Position numbers and translations under genes: made by a program
Notes under the pieces: generated by a model
The model's database searches: none
What the model saw: only the letters and a program-made list of their open reading frames with translations
What the model was told of the DNA's origin: nothing
Assembly (NCBI GenBank): GCA_013399875.1
Contig: VXAZ01009309.1
Location: forward strand, 2,926,584 to 2,990,583
From: Gymnorhina tibicen
Taxonomy: Eukaryota; Chordata; Aves; Passeriformes; Artamidae
Reading direction: 5' to 3'
DNA length: 64,000 bases
Shown: piece by piece, positions 1 through 12,825 of the stretch
Layout: every line of letters begins with the position of its first letter
Numbering within the stretch: the stretch's first letter is position 1

Positions 1-3000
1 GAAGGGGCTGCGTGGGGGGATGAACTCATCCCCGCTCTGCGGCGGAATCAAAAGGGGCTGCTCCCAGCTGCCTGCAGCCCGTTTGATATTCGGCTTTTTC
101 TGCTTTTCCGTCAGCCTGCAGGCAGCTCCCGCTCCGGGGGAGCGCTGAGCGCAGCCTCCTCCACGCGCTGCGGGTGATGCTCCATCAGCGCCGGCGGGTG
201 TGGGGCAGGGAGGGAGGTGGGAAAAGGTGATGTGGCACTGGGATGTGACTCCAGTCCCTTCCCAGAGCTCTTTTTCCCTCACTCACATCGTTTGCAGGAC
301 AAACTCTCCGTGGCACCGGTGGTGCGCGCAGGTGGCACGCAGGGGACGCTCGTCGGTGTGGGACACCAGCAATGACCCCCACAGCTCAGGGGCAGAGTTC
401 CCAAAGCCCACCCCACACTCTGAGTATCCCTCCCATCCCACGGGCGATATCCCAACCCTGAAGCGAAGCCAGGCACGTGTGGGAAGGGTTTAAATGCGAT
501 TCCCATCCCGCGTGGGACGAAATCTCTGCGCATGAAAGAGGGGAGGGACCGTGTTCCCCCAAGGCACGGCCTTCATCGCGCCCAGTGACGAGCTCCGAGC
601 ATCAGAGCGAGGGGAAATCAAAAGGAATAAAGTACATGATTACAGACAGCAGAAAATCCTTTGCAAAATTGCCCCGATTGCCTTTGAAGCCGCTGCCAGA
701 GATGCTATTTCCTTTCGCGTTATTACCGTTTTGAACGGGGGGGGGGGGGGGAAAAAAAAAATCTGTATTCTCCCCAAAGCGGAATACTTCTTGTAAATGC
801 CTGCCATCCCATCAGCACCACATTAAACCAACATTTCGAATTCAAACCAACGACGCTCGTGGATAAATGGAGCGGTAATGGCAGGAATTAGCAAGCAGAG
901 CACAGGATTGAGGCAGCGATGATTTACGAGGCTCAGGCAGGAACAATCAGAGGCATCAGATCACTTCTTTGCTGCCCTGCGTGCACCTATTTGCATTTCA
1001 TCCCTGCCAGCTGGGTTTTAAAGGGAACTTCTCGCCCGACTGGCCGAGAGATGCTGCTTTTTTTCTTGGTTCTTAGCTGAGGAGAGCCGTCAGGAAATGG
1101 GTGAGGAGGCCGGAGTTTCTCCCCGCGGCCCGTGGGGTGTTGTGCCGGTGATGGGTTTGGGACCGCTCCTCTCAAAGGGGGACAGGGCTGGGGGTGCCCC
1201 CAGGCTCTCGAGGGGGTGCAGCGGGAAGGAGCTGCTGGGAAAGGGGCTCTTCCCGAATCCCACAGCCCAGGCTTCTCCCTGGAGCTTCCTCGGAGTTATC
1301 CCGGCCACGCTGGGTTTGTTTCTGGGGCAGCGCACGGAGCCGAGAAGGGAGAAAACCAGGGAGAAAACCAAGAATGTGCGGACTCTTTAACCCCTCTAAA
1401 AGGCTGCTGGCCCGTGGGTGTAAACCGGGTGTAAATCATCGGTGCCTGCGGGGTTTTATGGCAGGGAGCTGCCGTGTGTAAAACCTGAGCCATGAAGGTA
1501 CCAAAGAGGCCCGGGTGACCCCGGTGGCCTCGGTGACAAGAGGAGTTTCCTGCCACCCGCTGCTGAAAGGGGGCTGGCTGTGGGATGGGGATAGGGGGAG
1601 ATGCTCAGGGAGGGGAAGGATGGGGATGCTGGGGGTAAAAACAGAGCCCCAGGGGCAAAGAAAACCCTGGAGGCTGCTCCAGTGGTGGCAAAGAAAACCC
1701 CACCTTGCCCTGGTTATCTGCCGTAAGAGAAAAGAGACATCCTGGTTTGGGGCCGAGGGATGGGGGAACCCGGGGGATTGCTCAGCTTTCCTTTCAGATC
1801 TGAGCGTTTTGGAGCTCTGTGGCCTGGTTTTGCCGAGCTCTCGCCTGACCTGAGACTTCCTTTCCAGCCAAAAGCCGGTTTTTAAACGTGCCCTGACCGA
1901 ACCCGGCTCGTCACAAACCTCTCTGCTCCCTCGGTTCATCAATAAGGGGGAAAATCTATAGCGAGCACTTAAAGCTGCCTCTGCCCCGGCTGCTCAATGG
2001 CCTTCGGTGAGAAAAATAAAATAAAATCAAGTAGAAGGGAGGAAAATAAAATAAAACAAAATGAAAACTAGCAAAGCTTTCCTTTGCCAGACTCCGCAGG
2101 AGCTCGGTCCTGGTCCCGCTGTTGCTGGAGGGGCCCTCTGAGATAATTCTGATTTTGTCTCTGCCCTTGGACTCTGCCTCCTCCCTTGTCTGCTTGACTC
2201 TCTTCACATCCAAACTCTGCCCCTGCCCCTGGCCAGGCTCAGACAAGCCCCTGGGAGTACTCTCCACCCCTGTCCTGGGTTGAACAGAAATTTCTCCTTT
2301 CCCGGGAGGGACCCTCGGGGCACTTGGCACACCCGGCACGTCCGGGTGCGGGGCGTTTGTCACCTTGCGGGGTGCAGGAGGCACCGGCTTTGTTTCGCAG
2401 CCCCTCCACTGCCTCAAATTTCCTTTCCATGCAGGGGCAGGAGCCAATATTTGCTCTGCAGGCTCCCTCATGCTCCTGCATGCATTTCAGCCAGCTCTTC
2501 CCTTCACCTGCAAACAGGAGGGATGTCACTGCTGGCCCCATTCTTCCCCTCCTCTGCCTCATTTCGGCAGATGGAAATTTAAGCAAGCGGGCAGGATTTT
2601 GGCACTCGGCTCTCCCTCTGCTCCCAGGGGCTGAAACAAAGCCACGCCAACCAGCTTTGCTTTGTTAGCTGGTGTTGCTGCAGCCACGAGGTGCAGAAAA
2701 CAAAGGGAAGTAACCGAATTAACCAGGTGGGAATTTCTGTGCCTGTCACCGTCCCCTCTCCTGATCGAGGGATGGAGCTGAGAGGGGAGAGGGGCTCTCT
2801 GCTCTGCCAGTGTGCCCCTCTCTCTGAACAAATGCTCTCATTTAGACCAGCACTGCCATTCCCCCCTGAAAGTGGGAGGACTTCAACATTTAAAATGTGG
2901 AGAGAATTAAAAATATCCCTTTTCCCCCCTCCACCCCGCAAAGCGGGGAAATCTATTCTTTAACCCAACCCACTCATCACTGGGATCCATCCTTATTTGC

Positions 3001-3405
3001 AGGGACAAGGAAATTCGTCTGATTTGTGTTCTGCAGGAGATGGAAACAGCCAGGAAGCTGCTGGAAAGTTCCCTCCTGGCTCTCACACCCAGGAGCAGGA
3101 GCCAGGAGGGACCTTGACCACCAATGCACAACTTGAGGTGGGTCATGGAGGCACTTCCCTGGGAGTAATGAGGGTGGAGGGGCTGGAATGGCAGCCTTTG
3201 TGTCCAAAAAAAAGGGAAATTTATCCAGGAGGCTCGTGCAAAGCCAGACCATGAAAATATTGGTCTCAGCTTCCTGATCCGAATCTCTCAGGGGCAGGGA
3301 AAAAATTGCAGCTCCTCGTCCCACTGTGGGAACAAAGGGAGCTGGGAGAAAACAGGGTCAGGGAAATGTGGGGGGCACTGCTGGATGGAAGTGATGCTGC
3401 TCCCA
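1..3405. other. Unique intergenic sequence
   Basis: No gene recognised. Contains a G run followed by an A run (737-760) and an A/T-rich piece with repeated aaaataaaat (2010-2070). Confidence 0.45.
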
Positions 3406-3638
3406 TGGAATCATGGAATGGTTTGGGGTGGAAAGGGACTTAAAGATCATCCAGATCCCGCCTTTGCCATGGGCAGGGACACCTTCCACCATCCCAGGCT
3501 GCTCCAAGCCCCGTCCAACCTGGCCTTGGACACTTCCAGGGATCCAGGGGCAGCCACAGCTTCTCTGGGCACCCTGTGTCAGGGCCTGCCCACCCTCTGA
3601 GAGAAGAATTCCTTCCCGATATCCCATCTAACCCTGCA
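3406..3638 (-). mobile_element. CR1 LINE 3' fragment
   Basis: Antisense CR1 of about 230 bases: ggaatcatggaatggtttgg, agggacttaaagatcatcca, gccatgggcagggacacctt, ccccgtccaacctggccttg, ending aattccttcccgatatccca. Confidence 0.95.
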
Positions 3639-5789
3639 TGAGGATGAGCAAGAACTGCAAGGATGGAGGGACACCGGGCATTTCCCGGGCTGCTGCATCC
3701 CCAACCCCGCAAGGTCTTTTTTGGGATTTTTTTTTGTTTGTTTTCCCCCTTTTCTGACAGCACAGGGGGGGACTGGTTAATGTGTGAGGGGAGCAGCAGT
3801 CGAATTTACATCGCGCTGTTTCTCTGGGTATTTTAACGCCGTTTTAAATCTGTTTTTATTGCTGCTCGAGTGCCAAGCTCTCCTTTCAGGTGAGTGCGGA
3901 GCTGGCTGGGTTTGCTGCTCCTGGGCTGTCCCTGCTCCCGGGGAGGGAACAGCAGTGCCAGGAGCACTTTGTGCCTCCCCCAGCACCAACATCAGTCCCA
4001 CACCTCGGTTTGGGTGAGACAAAACCGGGCAGGGGGAAGAGTTTGGCTCCAAGAGGCTTTCCCCAGAAAGCAGAAGGAGATGAAGAGCAGGCGGCTCCGT
4101 CAGAACCGCAAATGCTTCATCGGTTCTTGCTTAACTCGGCAAACCTCCCTCAGACAGAAAGTTTGCAATTATTACCTGGATCAAGACAGCTTAATTAAGC
4201 AATTAGGATGTGGAGCTAGGAGCCCTTGCAGAGCGAGCTGCAGCGCTTTAATTTCGGGCCTGCTCGTGCGTGCAGGAGAGCGACGGCTTGGGAGAAGGCA
4301 ACTTCTTTTTCCTTTTCCTTCCCTCCAAACAGCTCCACCGCCAAATCAACGAGATGGGGCCCATCCACAGGCGCTGGTGGGAATTCTGCCTGGATGGGGA
4401 TGCAGTGAATCGCCGAGTGAAGCCTCGCTCCAGGTGGAGACGGCGGCTCCCCGGAGAGCCTGTGGGAGGCAGGGCGGCTCCCGAAAGTCCCTCGTGTGGC
4501 TCCCACACGGGTAAACAGCCAGCGAGGTGGCTGCGGGCGGCGGTGTGCTGGACAGCCTCCGAAACCTCTGCACTCAGAGCCGCAGCTTCCCCGTGGTTCT
4601 CAGCCAGGGTGGGGATGGGGGAAGCACAGGGCACGCTCCCGGGCCTCGTTTGCAGGCTCTGCCCGTCTCTCTGGGGACATTTTGGCGGCAGGAACGCCCC
4701 TTTAATCACGGGGAGTGCTGGTGGGGAGGGAATGGCCTGGGAAAACTCCCCAGCACCCCCTCGGTGAGCGTGGACCCGTGGCCAGCAGTTCCATGGGGCG
4801 CAGCTCCTCTTCCCCACCTCTGGGAAAAGCCTGAATTTCAAAGGGGGGAAAAAAAAAAAACCCTAAAAAACCCCTCTGCCAGGTCTGTGAGCTCCTTAAC
4901 CTCCCTCTCCGGTGGCCTGGAAACACCAGAGCTCCCCTGGCGTCCCACGTGCTGCCATCTCCCCTGCCCACGGATGGGTTTGACAGCTCCCGATGCTCGG
5001 CAGCCGGGCAGAGCCTGGGGCTGAGCTCAGGGAGTGGAACAGGGAAAGGACGGAGCCGAGCGATTTCTGACTCGTAAAATCCTTACGGGAAGGGAGGCGA
5101 ACCCCCCGGGGGCTTGGAGTTGTACGGGTCTGGTTCCGGGCTGCTGGGGCTGGAGATGAAATTCCCGTTCTGCCACACCCAGAGGTGCCAGCCCGGGGTG
5201 GGGAGTGACCCCAAATCCCACCAGGAGCACTGGGAGGGCCTTGCTTGGGGCACTTGGGAACAAACATTAAGGAAATGATGGGGTTTGGAGCCCACAACAA
5301 AAATCATCGTGCAAACCCTTGAGAATCCGGGTATTTCTCCACTATTTTCGTGCCACAGCGTGAACCCTCCAGCACGTCCGTTAAATGTGGATGCTCCAGG
5401 CTGGATTTCCCAATCCTGGTGGTGTTTTTGTTGCCTGGATGGGTTCTGAGGTTGCCTTTTGGGGTCTGATCCAATGACAGCTGCAGGGAGTAGGAATCTT
5501 ACCAGAGCAGTTCCAGGTGAAATAGCCGAGGAGAAGGATGGGAAAGGAAGTGGGATTCCACCTCGGAGTGCTGATTTAAGCTGCTCCCTTTGGGGCTGTC
5601 CCTTTAAGGAAGCCTAAAATCCTAATTAAAGGCCGCAGGCACAAACCACGGCTTTTCCTTAATATCGTTGGGTAATTAAAATCTGTCAGTGGGGGAGGAT
5701 TAGCGCCGGTTTTACACAGGATTTCAATTTAAACTTCTTCTGATCCCTTGAAGTTTCCGCCTGTTATTTTTTCTTTTTTTTTCTTTTTT
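3639..5789. other. Unique intergenic sequence
   Basis: No gene or mobile element recognised; A run at 4849-4860; TAAT-rich piece at 5620-5740. Confidence 0.45.
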
Positions 5790-5987
5790 CAGCAAACTTT
5801 AATCTGACAAACTTTAACAGATCCGCAGATGAGACCCGGCGAGGTCCAGCTCACGGCTGAGGCGTTGGATTTGGGAGGNTTTTATTTTTTTTTTTTCTCA
5901 GCAAACTTTAATCTGACAAACTTTAACAGATCTGCAGATGAGACCCGGCGAGGTCCAGCTCACGGCTGAGGCGTTGGATTTGGGAGG
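5790..5987. repeat. 109-bp-period tandem duplication with an N
   Basis: Two copies of an 89-base block (cagcaaactttaatctgaca ... gcgttggatttgggagg) at 5790-5878 and 5899-5987, differing by one base (agatccgcag / agatctgcag), joined by N and a T-rich spacer. The N at 5879 makes an assembly artefact likely. Confidence 0.9.
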
Positions 5988-6512
5988 CTGATGGAACAAC
6001 CCGGGCTGAGGATCCAGCCAGGATCACGGAGATGAGGGAAAACCGATCCTGACTGGAATTAATGCCTTGAAAGCAGTGACGACGAGGCTGAACCAGCTGA
6101 GATTTCACGCCTGAGGTGTCCAGACAAGGCTCCATCACTTGCCCATCTTCAGTTCGTGCTCCAGATCTGGAGCAGGGTTGTGGAGTGGAGGAACACAGCC
6201 GGGCCACCAGAGAGCTGATGGATTCAGACAGGAGGAAAGTTTTAAGCAGGAAAAAAAAAAACCCCAAACCCCTTCCTACAGAGCTTTTAAGCAGAAAAGT
6301 CGGGATTTGAGCTCCACCTCACCTCGGGGAAAAAACCACGGGCCTCGCGTAGGGAATTCGGAAGGGAACACCCCGGTGCCCGCCGGGGACGCCGCACCAC
6401 GGACATTTATTTATCGCTCGCCCTTCCAGCTGGGAATAAACCCCCGGCTGCGATTCGTCCCGCTGCGAACGCGGCGGCGCTTCCCTCGTCCTCTGCTTCC
6501 CCCTCTTCCCTC
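5988..6512. other. Unique intergenic sequence
   Basis: No gene recognised; moderately CpG-rich at 6330-6480. Confidence 0.4.
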
Positions 6513-7170
6513 TGTCTTGGGGTGACTTTGTGCTGTTGTGTCCCCTATCACTGTTTTATGCCCAGACGTGATTCCTGAGCCTTTCTATGCCTTTAAAACT
6601 GGATGCAAGAGACAGGAAAAAAACTGAGCGAACTTTTCCAAACAGTTTGCACTTCAAGGACACAGAGATTAGCTACTGCTGCTGCTGAGGAGCAGGGGAA
6701 GCACTTTTCTTGCTTTCCAGTCAGCTTTTTGGCTCCGTTTCTTCGGAGAGAGATGGAGAGTTGAGGTTTTTTCCCTTGGAACTTCGGCTTTTTTTCCCTT
6801 CTTCCCTTCTGGACTTGTTCGGAACACCAGAACATCAGAACCCCACCGGGGGTCCTTCCACTGGCCTGGAGGGGGGGGCCCCCCACACCGACCCAGCTCC
6901 GAGGAGGAGGAGAGAGACCACACCCACAGAAGGACTCTAAAATCTTTCAGGTTTTTCTCTCCAGAGCGAGAGATTTTATTATTTAGCATTATTAGTATTG
7001 TTTTCCTGTGTGTTTGTTAAATAAATAGTTTTTATTTTCTCCTTCGCTTTCCTCCGAGGGAAATTTGTTTTTTCCCGAACCCGGTTGGGGGAGGGGTGGT
7101 TGTGACCTGCCTTCCTTTGAGGAGACGTTCCTTTGGGACGTTTCCCTGGATTTGGCCTAAACCATCACGC
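6513..7170 (+). mobile_element. LTR-like element (putative solo LTR of a passerine endogenous retrovirus)
   Basis: The sequence resembles a dispersed repeat I associate with passerine LTRs: a 'tgtgctgttgtgtcccct' start, a CTG run near 6676, a purine/pyrimidine-alternating middle, 'gagagattttattatttagc', then AATAAA at 7020-7025 with a T-rich stretch and 'cccgaacccggttggggg'. Only one copy is present and no internal genes, so a solo LTR is likely. Ends and target-site duplication could not be fixed. Confidence 0.55.
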
Positions 7171-7393
7171 CCACCCAGCCACGAAGGCGCCGGGTGGGAG
7201 CCGAAACCCCCGGGGGCCAAAACGCGAGGGACGTGGGGAGGGCGAGGATTCCGAGTCCCTTCCGACTTATCCTTGTGAATTACCCTTCATTTATGGAAAA
7301 AAAAGTTTGGTTACTTGGGGAAAAAATAAAAATCCCTGCAGCGATGGGTGGGGTTTTTTTTTAATGGGCCAGGTCTTTTTGGGGTGTCTTTGG

Positions 7394-7626
7394 TATTGCT
7401 GTAAAATGTAAAATACGAAATATAAAATGTAAAAGATGAAATAAAACATATAGAGTATGTAATAAATATAAAATATAAAATATAAAAAAGTATAAAATAT
7501 AACCTAAAAATATAAAGTAAAAATATAACACGTAAAACATTAAATTTCAACGTGAACTATTAAATATGAAACGTAACACGTCAAATATAAAAAGAATATC
7601 AAATAAAATATATCAAATGTAAAATT
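7394..7626. repeat. AT-rich low-complexity tract
   Basis: About 230 bases of diverged (TAAAATA)n-like repeats (aaatataaaatgtaaaag, aatataaaatataaaatat). Confidence 0.92.
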
Positions 7627-7871
7627 CGCATGCCACCAAGGGGTTGGGAAGCTGTGGAATACCCATGCCGTTGGCACCTGCCTTCCTGACCGGGAATATC
7701 AGACGGAATTTCCTGCAGAGGGGGCCCAGGGTGACATTTTGGGGCGAGGGAAGGCGGGGAGAGGGGGGAGAAGGGATCCCAGCCATGGGGATTTTCTCCT
7801 GGAGAAGGCTGGGAAGTGTGGGCTGCACTTCCGTGGGACCGAAGCCGTTTGGAAAATCAGATTCCCGGCAG

Positions 7872-7943
7872 GTTTGGACACCTCCCGCTCTCCCAGGCTG
7901 CTCCAAGCCCCATCCAACCTGGCCTTGAGCATTCCAGGGATGA
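7872..7943 (-). mobile_element. CR1 LINE 3' fragment
   Basis: Antisense CR1: tcccaggctgctccaagccc, catccaacctggccttgagc, attccaggga. Confidence 0.85.
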
Positions 7944-10900
7944 GTTTTCCGGGAGTTTTCCTGCTCTCTGTCAAACCCCGGGTGCTGCTATCAGCAGGAT
8001 TTGGGGACCACCTCTCTCCTGTCCCGGACAGAAAATGACTCTCCTTGAATCCAGTGGCGTTAAGGAGAAGTTTGGAGCCAGCCTTGCCCACGCAGAAGCA
8101 GCTCCGTGCTGAGGCTCTGCCTCGCGCATGGAAAACTCACGGAAAACTCCTGGGAAAATGCCTCTCAGCCCCCAAATTAGCTCCCTGCAGCTTCAAAAAA
8201 AAAAAAAAAGGCCCTGAATAATGTAGACGGGAAAATGAGCACAGGACAATCTGGCTGTCACCCAGCTTATCCAAATATTGCTATTTTTGGGCTCTGTTTG
8301 AGTTTCTCGGTGCCTCGGAGGCGCATCCCGAGATCCCGATGCTTTTGATCTGGGATGCACTGAATAATTCCTTTTAAATAATAATAAAAGGGGTTTTTTT
8401 TACCCCCCACGCCGCCGCCATGGCAACCACTGATGTCACCAGCGTGGGGACACAACTTCGTGGCAGCACCCGAGCTCGGGAGGAACCCCTGCCCCGGGGC
8501 AAATATCCCGCAGGAGAGCGGGGAATACGGGAAACGGAAGGAGCAGCTTTCCATAAATCCCTTTTTCCCCCTGCTGAGGGTGAACATCCCTTTCCGAGGC
8601 ATCCACTGGGTTGTGAGGAGCAGGGCTCTCCGCGGAGAAAGGATTTGGGTTTTGTGGGTTCTGACCCATTCCCAGCTCTCCCTCGGGAAGCTGCAGGGCT
8701 GCACAAGTGAGGAGACTTTAAATAATTCCAAAGGGATAAAGGAGGGGTTTTTTTTTTTTAGGTTTTCTTGGCAGCACCGGGTGGGGATCCAGGGGTTGTA
8801 ACCCAGCCCCTGCTCCCCAGGAGAGGGGAAAGCTGTCCTGTTATAGCAGGAACCTGTGAGAGGAGAAGAGAAGTCATTTGGAGGCAATAAAAGGCACCCG
8901 AGGGAATCCAAGCCACCACTGATGGCTGCAGCAGGGAAAGGCTCTGTGGGAAGGGCTCCCCGAGCATCCCCGGGATTGCTCCGGGAGGGCTGAGCCGAGA
9001 AGCTCTTAGGAGGCCCCCTGGACAAAAATAAAATGTTCTGAGGCATTTCCAGTTCAGCCTGGAGGCGATCTCTGTCTGCAGCCCTCGGTTCACTTCACCA
9101 TCTGGCAGGAGGAGCTGAAATCCATTTCCAGCAGAGGCTTTGCCAGGAGGAGGGATAAAGGGAAGGTGGGAGCTGGTTTTTCCTTCAGGCTCCTGCTGCC
9201 TGGGCGAGCGGGAGGCTTTGCTCGAGCCCGTGTTGTCATTGCCTAAACCTGCAGCAAAAAGCAAACCCTGAGGGGTCTTTTCCTCCCCACGGGCTGGGGA
9301 ATCGGCCAAGGCTCGGAAAATCCATCTATTCCCGGCCTGGCTGGCTAAAGAGTCCTTCCTTCTGGTGTGGAATTCTGGAAAACGACTCACTGGGGTTCAC
9401 TCTCGTCCATAACGGGGATCTGAGGGCAAGGAGCGAATCCCAGCATCCCAGTGCAGCGCCCTGCAGACCCAGGAACCTGGGAAGGGAGAAACCAGGGTCC
9501 CACCCGGACATTCCGGGTGGTTTTTAGTCCCCGGAAAGGCAGCTCGGATCAGCCTCCCTACAGCTGCTCCATGTCCACGCACACATTTCACACAACATTT
9601 TGCAGAACAGAGAGGGCTGCGTCTGCTGGGAGCCTGATTTTCCTGCTCGTGCTGGCGCCTGCCAATAACAAATAGATCCATTTATAAAATCTCTGTCACT
9701 GTCACCAGGCAAGTTCCTGCAGGGCCACCGAGACGTGGGCCTCAGGCTGAGTTTTATTGCTCCCTTCATCATCTCCCCCTCCCCCTCCCCACGCCTGGGT
9801 TGCCTGAACCAAATTTTCGAGACCCATTATTCGCATCAGCCTGGGGTTCCAGGGAGCGGCGTTCCATCGGTTTGCAAATGTGTTTGGAGCAAAAGCCATT
9901 CCCCCTCTGCAGGGAGAATAAAGGGGGTGTGTGTGTTCGAGGCTTTGGCAGGTTCCTGCTGCGAGCTGAAAAGGGATTTTTCTGCTCTGTGGGTTTTCCG
10001 TGTGTGGCAGTGACGGGCAGAGGAACCAGTGGAGACCCTGGAGGGGAGCGCCGGATGCTCTGGTGGTGCCGACGGGATCGTGCAGAGGAGCGAGAGGGCC
10101 AAAAAATGCCTCTGAGACAGCCAAGAGGCTGCCCTGCGGTGGCAAATATCAAAGAACGAGCCTGTGGTTTGTCCTACAGCCACAACCTCCCCAGGCTGGG
10201 GCAGGGATGGCTCCTGGCGGAGAATTCCTGGGGAGAAGGAAGGGAAGGGGACTGAGCACCCTCTTGCTCCTTCCTCCCCCACCACCACCTGATTTATGGG
10301 GCAGAGAGCTCCAGGGCACAGCTCGGAGCGTGCTTTGCTCAGGGAATGCCTGAACAGCCTAAATCCCCCGATTTCTCACCCTCTGCTTCACACAGGAGGG
10401 GCTGTGCCCTCTCCAGGCCTTGGCACAGCCCCTCTCCCTCGGCCTCGGATCTGCTGGAAGTTTCCCTTCTCAGCAGCAATTCCCATCCCCTGCCCCAGCC
10501 TTCCTCCTCCCTCCCTGGCCATGGCAGCGTTTCAGCCCCCAAAGTGGGACAAACGACGATTTCGCATTTCCTTGTCGTCCTCGAGATTAAATATTCTTAA
10601 ATAATAATGCCAAAAAGGCTTAGAGCAACCGAGGGAATTCTCCAGAGGTCCCGCTAATTCAGCACAGCCCAGAGACGTGGGATTACAGGGTGGGTCAGGC
10701 TCTTCCCACAGCAAGGTACCGGATTTATTTTCCCTGCAACAACGGGGTTTTTCTGAGCTGGTTTCACGCAGCAGCTTAAAATCAGGAGGACTTTAATCTG
10801 CTTTTCTGGTCCCTGCCTTTAATCAAAGCCTGTTGTAATTAATGTGCACGCTAATAACTCGGGAAATGCAGGGCAGGTTTGATGGGAAGAGCCTGCACAA

Positions 10901-12232
10901 ACGGAATTTCAACCAGGAAACGCGGTTTGGGGTGGTTTGGGGGCTTTCTGAAGAGCCACCGGGCTGCTGCTCCGGGGAAGGAGCCGCACTCCCCGCGCAC
11001 CACAATGGGCCAATGGAATCCTTCCCGTGCCAAATTCCACCTGAGCTGGTGAGAGAGGAACGCCAGGACAAGGCAGGACGGGAAAAAGGGGCCTGGGTGG
11101 GTGTTTCACCCCTCCACAGCCCCCTTGGGAGCTGCCTCCGTGGAGAAGGTGGAAAAGCACCCCTGGAACAGGCTGGAAAGCAGCGCTGCCCCACGAGAGT
11201 GCCAGCAGGGGATGGAGAGAGCCACGGTCCTGCCCTGCCATTAAACATTCCTTTCCTCAGGAGAACAACAAAAACCCAAAATTCTGGACGGAGAGAAATG
11301 CAGAAACTTGTTGAATTAACCCCGAGATTTAATGTCCAGCTGTCGTCGAGTTTAGAGGCGTAAAAGATTATGGAGCTCGGAGGTCCCTTTGCCACAGGGA
11401 CCAACAACTCCTGCTGCAACGGGGCTATCAAGAATTGGGATTGTGTTTTATGGGGCTGATATACGGCCCCATAAAGGAGAGACAAGGTCTCTTTCTTCCC
11501 TCTTTGAGAAGTCACTGAGCCACGCTGCAAAGCCACAATAAACTCAGCTGGAACGCTCAGGATTCCAAAGCAGCGGTGCCAGAGCCTCCATATTATTACT
11601 ATTAATTATTCCTATTATGACATTAATTTCTAAGCCATCAATCTCCGCACTGTTTGGGCACTGTGACTTAAATTTAGCTCCAAATTAGCATACATTAGCT
11701 AAATTAATGTAACATACCATATGTGGCAAAAACTAACGCAACATAATGTGGAATAAATTACAATAATTTAACATTGACTCTCAGGACTTGATGAGACTGT
11801 AAATCTTCTTTAAGAACCGAGATTAAAGCGAGAAACATTAAAAAGTAAATTCGTTTCACGCCGGAACAGCCCCTGCAAAGGCCGCGTTTGGAAACGCAGT
11901 TCATTTAGGGAAAGGTTCCCTCCAATTTGCCACTTTAATGGCGTTGCTTTGCAATTACAACTCTGCCTTTCACCCGGGGCACCTGCAGCGCTCTCCCAGG
12001 AGCAATTCCCTCGCCGTGTGCCTCGCAAAGCCGAGGAGCGTCGGCGTCCCCGGGTTTTACACGGAACGGGAAGGAGTCGGGGATAAAGGAGAGTGCTCGG
12101 GGCCTGGGCCTTGGGATTCCCGACTCCCGGCTCTCTGCCCGGATCGCCCATCGAGTCCCCGCTGCTGCTGGTGCCCGTGATGGAACCTCCTCCCTCAGGC
12201 TCTGCTCGGGCACCAGACCCAATTCCTGCCTG
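7944..12232. other. Mostly unique intergenic sequence
   Basis: No gene recognised. A short A run at 8196-8209, an RFX-like motif at about 8413-8436, and an AT-rich island at 11575-11830. Confidence 0.45.
11575..11830. promoter_or_regulatory. AT-rich island, candidate conserved element
   Basis: About 250 bases with very low GC in GC-rich flank: tattattactattaattatt, ttagctaaattaatgtaaca, ccatatgtggc (E-box), ataaattacaataatttaac. No tandem or mobile-element signature. The density of TAAT cores suggests a developmental enhancer. Confidence 0.28.
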
Positions 12233-12408
12233 GGTGGAGGGGACAGGGAGAGCCCCGAAGGATGGAGGGGACAGGGAGAGCCCTCCGGGATGGAGGGGAC
12301 AGGGAGAGCCCTGCGGGGTGGAGGGGACAGGGAGAGCCCCGAAGGATGGAGGGGACAGGGAGAGCCCCGCGGGGTGGAGGGGACAGGGAGAGCCCCGTGG
12401 GATGGAGG
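12233..12408. repeat. 28-bp minisatellite
   Basis: About six copies of ggatggaggggacagggaga plus gccccgaa with variant ends (ccgggat, gcggggt). Confidence 0.96.
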
Positions 12409-12612
12409 TGCCGGTGATTCCCACCCACTGCTGCCGTTCCAAGGAGGACGCTAAAGCTTCTCCCCACCTCGTGTTTTGTTGGAGGAGGCACCCAGCTTTA
12501 GCAGAGCGATGTTTTCACTGCAGTAACCACGCAGAGATCCTGCTGGATCCCCCTTCCCTGCTCTCTGCTGCTGGGGCTCTCCCCATCCCCATCCATTGGA
12601 TCCCAGCTGGTG

Positions 12613-12825
12613 CAGCACAGGGAATCTCTTCCCCCATTCCCTCGTCCCTCAGAGGGACACGAGCAGCACAGGGAATCTCTTCCCCCATCCCCTCATCCCT
12701 CAGAGGGACATGAGCAGCACAGGGAATCTCTTCCCCCATCCCCTCATCCCTCAGAGGGACATGAGCAGCACAGGGAATCTCTTCCCCCATTCCATTGTCC
12801 CTCAGAGGGACATGAGCAGCACGGG
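12613..12825. repeat. 51-bp minisatellite
   Basis: About 4.2 copies, period 51 (starts cagcacagggaatctcttcc; ends tcagagggacatgag). 51 is a multiple of three, which keeps frames open on both strands; not coding. Confidence 0.96.

Noticed and set aside
8420..8710. 96-codon ORF with GCCGCCATGG start
   Set aside because: No homology, no splice or promoter support; the start motif is better explained as an RFX-like palindrome.
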